DNA of 64,000 nt. Origin: Planctomycetota bacterium. Lineage in GTDB: Bacteria > Planctomycetota > Phycisphaerae > UBA1845 > UTPLA1. Shown here piece after piece: positions 51,239-60,947 of the stretch. The stretch is taken from NCBI GenBank assembly GCA_016712275.1, contig JADJRI010000014.1:1-64000 (forward strand). Reading direction: 5' to 3'. Each line of letters starts with the position of its first letter. Positions within the stretch are counted from its first letter, which is position 1. Both the position numbers and the translations under genes were made by a program. The notes beneath the pieces are model-generated. The model saw only the letters and a list, made by a program, of their open reading frames with translations, did no database searches and had not been told where the DNA came from.

Positions 51239-52028
51239 CGATCTTGCCCAGGATATTCGCCTGGAATTTCGCGAGTTGATCGGGGACGGCCTTTCGCCGG
51301 AAGAAGCGACCAAGAAGATGGTGCGCAAAAACAAAAGCGCTCTAAGTGAGCCGGAAGAGGCCCCGGTGTTCTGGATGGCCTTGGCCGCCACCCAATGGAA
51401 ATGCGGCCGATTGATTCACTCCGTCAAGAATAAAGCACTGGCCGCGATCAAAGACCCAGCGAGCCTGATATTGTGGCGAGAGGAAGGAGAGAAACTTGTC
51501 AGGAAGCGCCAAGCAGTGATGGCCGCCTTGAAAGTTCAATTACTTTCACCGCAACCGCCGCCCAAGCGACTTTCAAAAGTCTTTCACGATCGAACCGATT
51601 GGCGGATTGGTCACGCGGTTTCGTATCGATTGCTGTCGGGCAAGTATGTGGTCCTGCGCGTGATCGGGCTTGACAGTGATGCCAAGTCGCAGACAGCGAT
51701 TGTCGACGTATGTGATTGGGTGGGCGTCAAAGTTCCCAGTGCGAATTTTATCGCCAAATGCCCTCGAAAGCGATCGAAGTGGTACGACCGCAATATCAAA
51801 GAAGCGAAAGCGCTGAAAGGCGAAGAAAGAAACTGTGCGTTACGATGGGAGGAAAACGACGGCAAATTCGCGGTCTATTCTCATTCAAAGAGGGATTATC
51901 CCGAGGATCGCTTGGCCGTTGTCGCAAAAGGGCTGAAGTTCAAATCAGAGAAATTATATGGCGTGACCTATTTCGGCGGTTGGCGAAAACTAGACAAGTA
52001 TTTGGAAGTCGACATGAAACTGAAATAG
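51207..52028 (+). CDS. DUF4259-like protein
   Basis: 273 residues. The N-terminal MGAWGTAIFSDDLAQDIR pattern (MGAWGxxxFxDDxAxD) is the hallmark of DUF4259-type proteins, whose members are often found as immunity proteins in polymorphic toxin loci. The remainder is charged, with a SYRLLSGKYVVLRVIGLDS beta segment and EDRLAVVAKGLKF. AAAGGA lies about 9 nt before the ATG. It is on plus, 3 kb from the RHS-tip locus, so a functional link is speculative. Confidence 0.6.
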   Translation: MGAWGTAIFSDDLAQDIRLEFRELIGDGLSPEEATKKMVRKNKSALSEPEEAPVFWMALAATQWKCGRLIHSVKNKALAAIKDPASLILWREEGEKLVRKRQAVMAALKVQLLSPQPPPKRLSKVFHDRTDWRIGHAVSYRLLSGKYVVLRVIGLDSDAKSQTAIVDVCDWVGVKVPSANFIAKCPRKRSKWYDRNIKEAKALKGEERNCALRWEENDGKFAVYSHSKRDYPEDRLAVVAKGLKFKSEKLYGVTYFGGWRKLDKYLEVDMKLK

Positions 52029-52044
52029 GAAGTCGGTACTACGA

Positions 52045-52545
52045 TTACTGACTTGCCGCGCGCAGCAACGTGCACAACTTGTCCAGTGCCTGCGGAATCA
52101 CACGCACGTCGCCGGCCACGCTCATAAAATTCGTATCGCCGCTCCAGCGCGGCACGATGTGGATGTGCAGATGCCCGGGCAACCCCGCGCCGGCGCAGCG
52201 GCCGAAGTTGATGCCGATGTTGAACCCGTCGGGTTTCAGGACCTTCGCCAGCAGCGACTTGGCGTCGCGGGTCAGGTGCCAGAGATGTGTCATCTCATCG
52301 TCCGACAGATCGACCAGGTCGGCCTTGTGGGCCAGCGGCGCGATGAGCAGGTGGCCGTTGGTGTAGGGAAAGCGGTTCATGATGATGAAAGCGCTCTCGC
52401 GGCGGGCGACGACGAGATTGGAGGCATCGTCGTTCGGTTGGGCCGCATAATCGCACAGGAAGCAGGGCGGCCGCTTGTCGTCGGCCAGCCCCTGCACATA
52501 GTCCAGTCGCCAGGGGGCCCAGAGGTTTTCGTGGAATTCGTTCAT
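52045..52545 (-). CDS. HIT family nucleotide hydrolase/transferase
   Basis: 166 residues, with the HIT motif HLHIHIVPRW near residue 126 (the catalytic histidine triad) and an N-terminal CFLC pair of the Ap4A phosphorylase / Fhit-like type. RNRFPYTNGHLLIAP-type region is present as IIMNRFPYTNGHLLIAP. It would cleave dinucleoside polyphosphates or related nucleotides. Convergent with the DUF4259 gene, with a 16-nt gap. Confidence 0.9.
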   Translation of the reverse strand: MNEFHENLWAPWRLDYVQGLADDKRPPCFLCDYAAQPNDDASNLVVARRESAFIIMNRFPYTNGHLLIAPLAHKADLVDLSDDEMTHLWHLTRDAKSLLAKVLKPDGFNIGINFGRCAGAGLPGHLHIHIVPRWSGDTNFMSVAGDVRVIPQALDKLCTLLRAASQ

Positions 52546-52692
52546 GGTGATACGGCTCCATTGCTTGTGATGGGCATTTTAGCGGGAAGGCTTGGCGTGC
52601 GAAGATCGAAATTCGAGACTTGTATGGTCAGGCATTTGTCGAGGAGATTTCGCACGGGCGAGACGCCCATGCTCCCCAAAACCATCGAGTCG

Positions 52693-52790
52693 CCGGTGGC
52701 ACAGTAGAATGGTTTTGAACTTCATCGGTTGAAAACCGGTGCCACAGTAGGCTGGTTTTGAGATTCACCGGTTGGAAACCGGTGCCACAG
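52693..52790. repeat. 43-bp tandem repeat
   Basis: Two full 43-nt units plus a partial one, anchored by CCGGTGGCACAG (52693) and CCGGTGCCACAG (52736 and 52779). Each unit has CGGTTG.AAACCGG, an internal hairpin. It lies between the lipoprotein stop and the HIT start, and shares the GGCACAG core with the REP-like hairpins. Confidence 0.65.
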
Positions 52791-52793
52791 TTG

Positions 52794-53483
52794 TTAGTTC
52801 GGGCCTTCGATGCCGGTCGAGGGCTTGCCGAGCAGCCGTCGCAGACGCTGCCGCACGTTCGCCACTTTGCGGGAACCTTCGGCGGCCTTGAATGTGCCGG
52901 AGATGCGGCAGGGGCCAAAGAGGTCGACCGGCTCGCGACCGAAGCGCGTCGGCCGGAGCGATGCCGATTCGATGCGGCCTTCCATCTCGTCGCCGTCGCG
53001 CGAGAGCTTGAAGAACACGAAGCCGGCCCCCTCGTAGCTGATCGTGTTGTCGCCGTTGACGAGGCAATAGACGATGGCGGCATTGGTCTGCGTGCTTTCG
53101 GCATAGGTCTTGCCGGGAATCGGTTTCCACAGAATTCGAATGTGCAGCAACTGCGAGGTCCAGACTAGATCCGGCGGCGCCGGCTGCGATGTTGCGTCAG
53201 AGGTGTCGTCCTCGTGCGGCGGCACCTCCAACAGGCGCGGCTCCAATTCGAGAACGATTTCGTAAGCCTTCTCGCTGTTCATTCGAAAGTATCCGGGCGG
53301 GAAATTCTCGACAAATGTCTCCGGCTTTTCGGCATTTCGAAACGACAGCACTTCGATGTGATCGGGCTTGCTGTTGCAGGCGAGCGCGGCGGCCGTGGTT
53401 GCGATTAGAAGCGTCGCGCAAAACGGACGAAGGAGCGTTCGGAATGGGTGAACCGGATTTGGAATTAAAGAACCCTGCCGCAT
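52794..53483 (-). CDS. lipoprotein of unknown function
   Basis: 229 residues. The signal has a lipobox AALACNS, with Cys near residue 36 to be lipidated. The mature part has a DNTISYEGAGFVFFKLSRDG segment and ends RRLLGKPSTGIEGPN. It lies 7 nt after the amidohydrolase gene, so they are likely cotranscribed. Family not recognised. Confidence 0.6.
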   Translation of the reverse strand: MRQGSLIPNPVHPFRTLLRPFCATLLIATTAAALACNSKPDHIEVLSFRNAEKPETFVENFPPGYFRMNSEKAYEIVLELEPRLLEVPPHEDDTSDATSQPAPPDLVWTSQLLHIRILWKPIPGKTYAESTQTNAAIVYCLVNGDNTISYEGAGFVFFKLSRDGDEMEGRIESASLRPTRFGREPVDLFGPCRISGTFKAAEGSRKVANVRQRLRRLLGKPSTGIEGPN

Positions 53484-53489
53484 TTCGAA

Positions 53490-54398
53490 TCATGGCTCCG
53501 AATCGATCAATGCGGTGGAAGCGGCCGTAATGGATGCCGGCTCGATGCCGAGGACGCCGAGCGCATCGCGTTCGACGATCGAGACGAGCGATTGTCGCGG
53601 GATGGTCGGAAGATTTGTGCCGGTGACGAGATGATTCAGGCGATAGAGCGATTCGATGGCTTTTGTCGGCGTGCCGAATGGAAAGTCGCTGCCGAAAAGG
53701 AGCTTGTCGATGACGCCATATTGATAAGCGGCCAAAAGCGCGTTGTAGGCCTGCCATGGCCGTTGAATGAGCGAAGCGATATCGGCATAGACATTGGCAT
53801 GTTTGCCGAGAAGAACGACGCACTCGTCGATCCAGGGGTAACCCATATGGGCGATGACAAGGCGCAGTTGCGGCAGATCGCGGGCGACTTCATCGAGAAG
53901 CGAAGGACGGGCGAATTCCATTTTCGCGGCTGCGTTGAAATGGATGCCCTGTTGGAAGAGAACGGGCTTGCGCAATCGGGCCGCCTCGCTGAAGACCTGC
54001 ATCGCCCGGCTGTCGGAAGGATGAAAATCCTGCGCGGCGGGGGAGACGGCGATGGCGCGCATGCCATATTCGGCGTGGGCCTTTTCCAGTTCTTCGAGGG
54101 CTTCGTCGACGTTGGTGGGATCGATGCCGGCCACGCCGATCAGTCGATCGGGGGCTTGCCTTACATAATTGAAGATGAGCTCGTTTGGAACGGTGACGCC
54201 GAGGTATCGACTTTTGAATGCGATGACGAAAGCCTTGTCGATGGGTTCGGTGGCCTTGCGATGGTGGTCCATCGAGGCATCGGGGCGGCCGTTGCCACCC
54301 ATCTCCGACGAATGGGCATGTCGGGCGGCGACGCCGATGGAGGCCGCACTCACCTGCTCGGCGGACTCCCAAATGTGTGTATGACAATCGACGATCAC
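53490..54398 (-). CDS. amidohydrolase (TIM-barrel metal-dependent)
   Basis: 302 residues. Starts MIVDCHTHIWES with the first metal-binding HxH; LVIAHMGYPW and LFGSDFPFG, with the Asp near the C-terminus, are the amidohydrolase 2 / ACMSD-like signatures. Predicted to hydrolyse or decarboxylate a small substrate; which one is not evident. It forms an operon with the lipoprotein gene. It is not close to the kynurenine enzyme gene at 39 kb. Confidence 0.85.
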   Translation of the reverse strand: MIVDCHTHIWESAEQVSAASIGVAARHAHSSEMGGNGRPDASMDHHRKATEPIDKAFVIAFKSRYLGVTVPNELIFNYVRQAPDRLIGVAGIDPTNVDEALEELEKAHAEYGMRAIAVSPAAQDFHPSDSRAMQVFSEAARLRKPVLFQQGIHFNAAAKMEFARPSLLDEVARDLPQLRLVIAHMGYPWIDECVVLLGKHANVYADIASLIQRPWQAYNALLAAYQYGVIDKLLFGSDFPFGTPTKAIESLYRLNHLVTGTNLPTIPRQSLVSIVERDALGVLGIEPASITAASTALIDSEP

Positions 54399-54698
54399 GG
54401 CTGGTCCTTCGTGTGCACAGAAAACCTAGCGTTTCGTTTGCAGGTCAAGGCAAAGCCATACACGTTAGAATTTCGCGGAAATCCGATTCATGGTTGCCTC
54501 AACGATTTCGAACGGTATTGAACCAGAAAAAGGGTTGCGCCGCCATTCTGCGATCTTAAGGGGTGCATTGAGCCATGGAAGGATGAAATGGTAAGGGAGT
54601 TTACTGACCTGCACGCGACGATTTTTGACCCAAGCGCTTGTTAGGTCGATGACCATGGAGCAACAAGCGAGAAATACGAATAAGAAGGTCGAAAATGA

Positions 54699-54727
54699 TT
54701 GACATCATGCGCGGGGCTTTGTAATTT
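54699..54727 (+). promoter_or_regulatory. near-consensus sigma-70 promoter
   Basis: TTGACA (54699-54704), a 17-nt spacer and TAATTT (54722-54727): only one or two mismatches from the housekeeping consensus. The predicted start near 54734 lies about 530 nt before the giant repeat protein gene. Confidence 0.55.
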
Positions 54728-54738
54728 GGTTGTTATCG

Positions 54739-54809
54739 GAAATGACCGATCCGGTCATTTCGATGAAGTGTTGCGGGATTGTGTTTGGACGAAATTAGGG
54801 TGCGTCCAA
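54739..54809 (+). ncRNA. candidate structured leader or small RNA
   Basis: Two perfect inverted repeats follow the promoter: GAAATGACCG/CGGTCATTTC with a 3-nt spacer (54739-54761) and TTGGACG/CGTCCAA with an 11-nt loop (54785-54809). The first could equally be a DNA operator. No clear terminator follows, so extent is unknown. Confidence 0.35.
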
Positions 54810-55267
54810 GCGTTCCTTGAATAAGTTGTTCGGGTTCAATTCCGCACAAGCCGTTCGCAATACATGGGATAGGGTGTCGACGGTAGAAAGCCGGCGGCAT
54901 TCTGGTATGCGTTTACGGTGAATGGTGGGAGAATTGGGAGCCAATCGGGCGAAGTTTTGGGAGCATCTTGATGCATCGTTCCATTCTGACGATGTGTCAA
55001 ATGTTTAATCGCGCGCCGCTCGTTTCGCATTGATGTCCAATGCAGACGAGAGGTTGTTGCGTTACCCGAATCACTTCTTTGTTCGACCGCTTGCCCATTC
55101 AAATGTCGGTGTGACGCACGCTGGAATTATTTGAAATTCGGCTATGCGATGCTCTGTCATGCGTTGCATGGAGCGGCAGAGAATTTGAAGCAATGAACGG
55201 GAAAGGCAGTATTCTGCATTGAACGATGTCCCTGGATAGGGTGGGACGCAAACGGGAGTTTCGATCC

Positions 55268-58200
55268 ATGATTATGAAGAGAAAACTTGGCGCGAATGTT
55301 GCACTGGTGAGTTGTTGTTGTGCTTTCTGGATGATCGCGAACTCACCCGCAGTGTATGGCGACTGTGTTGTTCCCGATAACGGAGGCGGCACGATTACGC
55401 TTCCTCCGGCCGGCTGCGCCTATCTCAGCCCGGACGAAGTTCACATGATTATCGATGGTCTGCCGCCGGGGACAACCATTGAATTCGCACCGATACACCG
55501 GGATTTCATTTGCGAATCCGGCGCGCAGGGATTTCCGGGTTGTCCGCCGCCCGGCATTTGTGAGGTGCCCGGTCCCGGAACCGGCAACACCGATTGTTTC
55601 ATTTCTGAAGGTCGATTCCAGGTGAACGGAACCGGAACGCTGGCCGGGTTCAATCGATCGATCTCGATTCCGCTCAGTTGCCAGGTTCGTACCGCGGCCC
55701 GGGCTCCCGGTGCGCCGGTTCAATCATTCGATACGTCGATGTTTTTCTTGCAGGGACAAATCTTTGGCGACCCGGATTTTGATCAGCTTCAAATCACTGC
55801 AGGCAACGGATTTGGACTTCCGAGTCCCGGCCATACGACGCTGACCCAGCTTCCCGGCGGCAATTGGGCCGTCGACAGCTTTTTTGATATCACCTATCGC
55901 ATCGACTTTGTCGGCGCTCCGGGCGGACCGCTCGGCGGCATGTCGGGGTCGACGACTGGTACGATTCGCATGGAAGCGGGGCTTCCCCCCGGTGCGGGAC
56001 TTGCCTGCTGCCTGCCCAACGGCCAATGCGTGGATGTCACCACGACGGCACAGTGTGCTCAAATTGGCGGCATTGCACAACCTCCCGGTTCCAGTTGCTT
56101 TACCGTAAATTGCGGGCCGCAGATTCAGGCCTGCTGTCTGCCGACGGGCGGATGCCTTGATCTCGATCCAGTGGATTGCGATGCACACGGCGGCATTTCA
56201 CAAGGCCCGGCACCACCTGCGCAAATACAAATTGCGGCGGTGTAAACTGCGGTCCGACACCGGACGGCAGCGCGTGCCAACAGGTGTCGTGCCCGCTCAC
56301 CAGCCAGCAATGCCTTCCGACATGCGTCAACTACGATCCAAGCACCGGTCAGTCCACCGTGCTATCCTGCGATTGCAAGCGGGCGGCCGATTGTCGAGTT
56401 GTATTCTCAGGCCCCGGTGGCGGCGGTAATGGGGATGAAGGCGGCGGTCCGCGCGGCGGCGGAAATCCGTGCGTCGTTCCGGATAATGGTGGCGGCACCG
56501 TGCCACTACCGCCCGTCGGCTGCCCCTATCTCAGCCCGGATGAATTTCACATGATTGTGGCCGGCCTCCCGGCAGGAACCACCATCGTATTGGGCGTTTC
56601 TCACCAGGAATTCTTCTGCCGCGGCGGCGCGCCGGGACAAAATGTATGCTCCTTCCCGGTTCCCATTCCGAATGTCGATTGCGATCAGAATGGCGGATCA
56701 CTGGGCGGCCAGCAGGAATGTACTGATTCCACTCTTCTGATGAACATGAACGGGACAGGTGGGCTCGCCGGGTTCAACGGGCCATCGCTATGCCCGTGAC
56801 GTTTGAAACGCACACGGACCGCGAACTCCCGGCAACCCGGTCCAATCGTTTGATACGGACATGTTCCGACTGTTCGGCCAGATCACAGGCGATCCGGATT
56901 TCGACCTACTACGGGTTACGGCAGGTACGGACTTCGGCCTGCCCAGTCCGGGACACACGACACTGACGCAGCTTCCGGGCGGCAATTGGGCCGTCGACAG
57001 CTTCTTCTACATTACATACCGAATCGACTTTGTCGGCGCGCCGGGTAGCGTATTGGCCGGTATGTCCGGGTCCACCACTGGGACCATTCGCATGGGCGCC
57101 GGTACCGGACCGTCGTGCGAGGGCAATTGCCCGGCAGGCACGATCTGCAATGAGGTGCGGACCGTGAACGCGGACGGGACAATGGACATTTGCTGTGAGT
57201 GTGTGCCGATCAATCAAGCCTGCTGTCTGCCGACCGGCGCATGCGTCGATGTCGATGCATTCAGTTGCACGGTTGAATTCGGCGGGACACCGCAGGGTAT
57301 TGGAACGACCTGTGCCACGGCGAACTGCAACGCGGCGGAATGCAGCCCCACGCCGAACGGTGATGCCTGTAATCCATCACCCTGTCCCGGCGAAGGTCAG
57401 ATTTGTCTGCCGACCTGCATCAACTACGATCCCAACACCGGTCAATCCACGGTCGTGTCGTGTGATTGTCGCGACGAGTTGGAATGTCACGCGGTCATCC
57501 AGGATGGCGGCAACGGTGACGGAGATGGCGAAGTGACGCCGCATGGCGGCGGCAATCCTTGCGTCGTGGCGGACGCCGGCGGTACGGTGACACTGCCGCC
57601 TGCGGGTTGTGCGTATCTGAGCCCGGATGATGTTCATATGATTCTGGATGGTCTGCCGGCCGGCACGACACTCCAGCTTGCGCCGATTCACACCAACTTT
57701 ATCTGCGGCGGTCCCGCGGGAACGCAGGGCGTTTGCCATACGCTCCTGCCGCCGACCGTCTGCGAAGACACGGGCGGCGTGCTGGGGGGCAACTTCGATT
57801 GTTTCGAATCGGACGCCAACTTTACGATCAATGGCACCGGCACACTGGCAGGGTTCAATCGAACCGCGCTGATTCCGTTGTCGTGCGAAGTGGTGACCGC
57901 GCCGCGAACGCCGGGCGACGCTGTACAATCGTTCGATACAGACATGTTCCGAATGTTCGGCCAAATCACCGGCGATCCCGATTTCGACTTGTTGCGGGTC
58001 ACCGGCGGAACGGACTTTGGTTTACCGAGCCCCGGCCATACGACCCTGACACAACTGCCGGGCGGCAACTGGGCAGTGGATAGCTTCTTTGACATCACCT
58101 ATCGCATCGACTTTGTCGGCGCTCCGGGTGGTCCGCTTGCGGGTATGTCCGGTTCGACGACGGCGACCATTCGCATGGCGACCGGCAGCGGTCCGGCCTG

Positions 58201-59605
58201 TCAGGGCGTTTGCCCGCCGGGCACGGTCTGCCGCGAAGTTCGGACGGTACAGGCCGATGGATCAATCACAGTTTGCTGTGTTTGCGAACCGATTTCCACC
58301 ACGGAAGCATGCTGTCTGCCCAATGCCGCGTGCGTCGATGTCGATGCAGTAACCTGCGCAGACCTCGGTGGCATCGCACAGGGCCCAGGGACGACCTGCG
58401 CGACGACGACATGCAACGCATCGGATTGCAATCCGACACCCAATGGCGATGGCTGCAATCCATTCCCGTGTCCCAACGATGGCCATGCCTGCGTACCGGT
58501 CTGTGCGGTTTTTGACCCCACAACCGGTCAGACGCTGATCACGGTTTGCGAATGCAAGTTCGATGACGCCTGCCAGATTCGGTTTGCACCGGGCAGCGCT
58601 CCCGGCGGCGGCCCCGACGGTGGAGATGGCCCGCGCGGCGGCGGCAACCCTTGCGTGGTTGCTGACAATGGCGGCGGTACGGTTTCGTTGCCTCCGGCTG
58701 GCTGCGATTATCTCAGCCCCACGGATGTTCACGAGATTATCGACGGACTTCCGCCGGGCACGACGATTCAGTTGGCGCCGATACACACCAACTTTATCTG
58801 CCATGAGCAATCCGGTAATCCCGGTGTCGTTTGCACTTTCAATCCTCCTCCGGGCGTTTGCGAAGTTCCCGGCGGGACGTTCAGCGGACAACGCGATTGC
58901 TTCGATTCGGACGCGCAATTCACACTGACAGGAACCGGTGCTTTGGCCGGTTTCAATCGAACGGCGATCCTGCCGCTCCAGTGTGAAGTGCATACGGCGC
59001 CGCGCCTGCCGGGTCAGCCGGTACAATCGTTCGATACAGACATGTTCCGAATGTTCGGCCAAATCACCGGCGATCCCGATTTCGACTTGTTGCGGGTCAC
59101 CGGCGGAACGGACTTTGGTTTACCGAGCCCCGGCCATACGACCCTGACACAACTGCCGGGCGGCAACTGGGCAGTGGATAGCTTCTTTGACATCACCTAT
59201 CGCATCGACTTTGTCGCGGCTCCGGGTGGTCCGCTTGCGGGCATGTCCGGTTCGACGACGGCGACCATACGCATGGCGACCGGCGGCGGCGCTCCATCGT
59301 GCGAGGGTGTCTGCCCGCCGGGCACGACCTGTCGCGAAGTGCGAACGCTGTTGCCGGACGGCCGGATCAACGTCTGCTGCGTCTGTGAACCGTACTGTGC
59401 GTGCCCGGGCGATGTCTATGCCGATGGCGTGCTTAACGGCAAGGACATTCAGGCGTTTGTTGATTGCCTGCTTGGTGTTGGGGCACCGGGCGCGCTCATC
59501 AACTGTGCCTGCGTTGACTTTGATAACAATGGCCCCAGCATGAGCGATGTGCCACAGTTTGTTCAGGCCATTCTGACCAAACAGCCTTGCTCGCCGACGC
59601 CGTAA
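55268..59605 (+). CDS. giant secreted repeat protein, dockerin-like C-terminus (frameshifted)
   Basis: About 1,446 codons; GGGAG lies 9 nt before ATG 55268. Shifts near 56206, 56780 and 56812 break the frame. A signal peptide (ending SPAVYG) is followed by four tandem units beginning near 55364, 56470, 57560 and 58652, each about 205 residues with DNGGGTxxLPPAGC, HMIIDGLPPGTT, FDTDMFRMFGQITGDPDFD, PSPGHTTLTQLPGGNW and DITYRIDFVGAPGGPLAGMSG. Linkers carry ACCLPxGxCxDxD...C Cys modules and CLPTCxNYDP motifs. The end (CACPGDVYADGVLNGKDIQ, then ACVDFDNNGPSMSDVPQF) resembles a dockerin / EF-hand pair. Probably a surface or matrix protein; function unknown. It is followed by a strong terminator. 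Confidence 0.85.
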
Positions 59606-59632
59606 GCGAGTCGATCATTTTCAAGTTTTGTC

Positions 59633-59671
59633 GGGGGCGGGCATTTATTGATGTCCGCCCCCGATTTTTTT
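59633..59671 (+). terminator. terminator of the giant repeat protein gene
   Basis: Twelve-base stem (59633-59644 with 59651-59662, one G-U pair; GGGGGCGGGCAT/ATGTCCGCCCCC) with a 6-nt loop and seven T (59665-59671), 28 nt after the stop. Confidence 0.92.
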
Positions 59672-59718
59672 GATGCAAGATTCGGGGGATTGCGTTTTGC
59701 CGCGATGATGGGAACGGT

Positions 59719-59807
59719 TTCTTTCGCCGCTCCGCGGCTGAGGACAATTTGATCGTTTGTCCCGCAGCTTACGTTTTGGACATTGTTCTTTCGCTGCTCT
59801 GCGGCTG
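59719..59807. repeat. pair of GC-rich REP-like elements
   Basis: Two 22-nt direct copies (59719-59740 and 59786-59807), TTCTTTCGCYGCTCYGCGGCTG, differing at two positions, each with a small GCCGC/GCGGC hairpin. Located between convergent genes. Confidence 0.55.
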
Positions 59808-59819
59808 CAAAGGAAATAT

Positions 59820-60752
59820 CTATGTATTTGCAGAAGGACTTTGGAATATACCGCAATTCGGGAAGGTGAATGAAAAGCCGTACCATCGAGTGAAAAGTTG
59901 CATGGGGCGCTGTTTCAATTCGAGGCGGTGGTTTGTGTTCAGCGATTGGCCGGTTGCGATTGCGGATGGAATGCCGGTTTGGCTGTCGATTAAAATTTCG
60001 ATCGTGTAATCTGGTTCCAGCGAATCGACAATTTGTCCCCCGGCCGCGCGCAATGCGGTCATTGGATAGAATCTCTGAGTTCGGCCGGTCCAAACTCCCA
60101 GACCCAATTCCATTTCGGGCAATCTGGGGTCCGTTGGCGCCATGGTTCGTCGAAAGCCGGGCGGAAAAAAACCACGCTTCGAAAGTCTCGTCCATTCCGC
60201 GATTCGGCCCATGGCCCTGGCGAACAAGGTTGGCTTTGATCGGGCCAGCAGCATGTCACCACGCCGGGCGGCCTGTTCAGCGGTCATGTGAAGCAACGGC
60301 GCGATTTCAAGGGAGCGGCCTTCAAGCGGACCCTTGACACACTTCCCAGTGACATGGTCCCAGTATGAACCCGTTTCGGCATCGCCGAGAACAGAGAGGC
60401 CGTTGTACAGGCCGCGGTGGCCGAATTGGTGAGTTCTGCCGTCGATGATTGGAGTCATACTGACTCCCGAGTTGCAGACCACTCCAGAAGGAAACCAGCC
60501 ACGGTTTCCCCGCGATGTCTCCTGCGCAACATGGTGATATGCCATTTGGGTGGTGATCAACGCGACCGGCTGAACGGGCAATTCGGTGACGAGAACGGGC
60601 GTACGTTGGCGAATGCGGCCACGTTCAACCAGACCAGTCAGTTGCTCGTACTGGAGAACCCGAAACGGCGCGAAAACATCGCGGTCGAAGAGCGCAGCGC
60701 GCGAGGGATCGAATGCGCTCGACGGTTCACTGGCGATCATCGACTCTGCCAT
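59820..60752 (-). CDS. DUF3179 family protein
   Basis: About 310 residues from ATG 60752 (AGGTGA and GGAGG upstream); longer starts exist. The signature blocks GVVCNSGVSMTPIIDGRTHQFGHRGLYNGLS and DAETGSYWDHVTGKCVKGPLEGRSLE are those of DUF3179, a conserved cytoplasmic or exported protein of unknown function. The family is found often in marine bacteria and planctomycetes. It is divergent from the glycosyltransferase gene, so they may share a control region (60753-60947). Confidence 0.8.
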   Translation of the reverse strand: MAESMIASEPSSAFDPSRAALFDRDVFAPFRVLQYEQLTGLVERGRIRQRTPVLVTELPVQPVALITTQMAYHHVAQETSRGNRGWFPSGVVCNSGVSMTPIIDGRTHQFGHRGLYNGLSVLGDAETGSYWDHVTGKCVKGPLEGRSLEIAPLLHMTAEQAARRGDMLLARSKPTLFARAMGRIAEWTRLSKRGFFPPGFRRTMAPTDPRLPEMELGLGVWTGRTQRFYPMTALRAAGGQIVDSLEPDYTIEILIDSQTGIPSAIATGQSLNTNHRLELKQRPMQLFTRWYGFSFTFPNCGIFQSPSANT

Positions 60753-60947
60753 GCAGTCACCTGCCTCCATGATACCCCATGATCGCGGCCGGTTCATCGG
60801 CGGAAAATGCGCATCGAGGCGCAGCATGCTCGTCGTCGAACCGATCATGCCCGTGGTGGGACATTGCCACCCTCAAGACAAGCCGCACCGACGAAGCGGT
60901 CGATATCAAATCAGCACGACTCAATCGAAGGTCTTGGGAACCAGCCG

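Larger units (their letters stand above)
54399..55267 (+). other. 869-nt non-coding leader region
   Basis: No credible gene on either strand; the minus ORF at 54836-55102 has poor composition. It carries a near-consensus promoter (54699-54727) and two hairpins (54739-54809), and is the upstream region of the giant repeat protein. It is less GC-rich than the surroundings between about 54,600 and 54,820. Confidence 0.55.

Noticed and set aside
52693..52790. CRISPR array
   Set aside because: Units are adjacent with no variable spacers and only about 2.3 copies.
39284..54398. Kynurenine pathway operon (3-hydroxyanthranilate dioxygenase with the ACMSD-like amidohydrolase)
   Set aside because: The two genes are 14 kb apart in separate units and the amidohydrolase is not specifically an ACMSD.
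54830..54850. tRNA-like T-loop (GGTTCAATTCC)
   Set aside because: The flanking bases do not form a T-stem and no other tRNA arms are visible.
54836..55102. 88-codon minus ORF
   Set aside because: Poor composition, no ribosome site, and it lies in the leader region of the giant gene.
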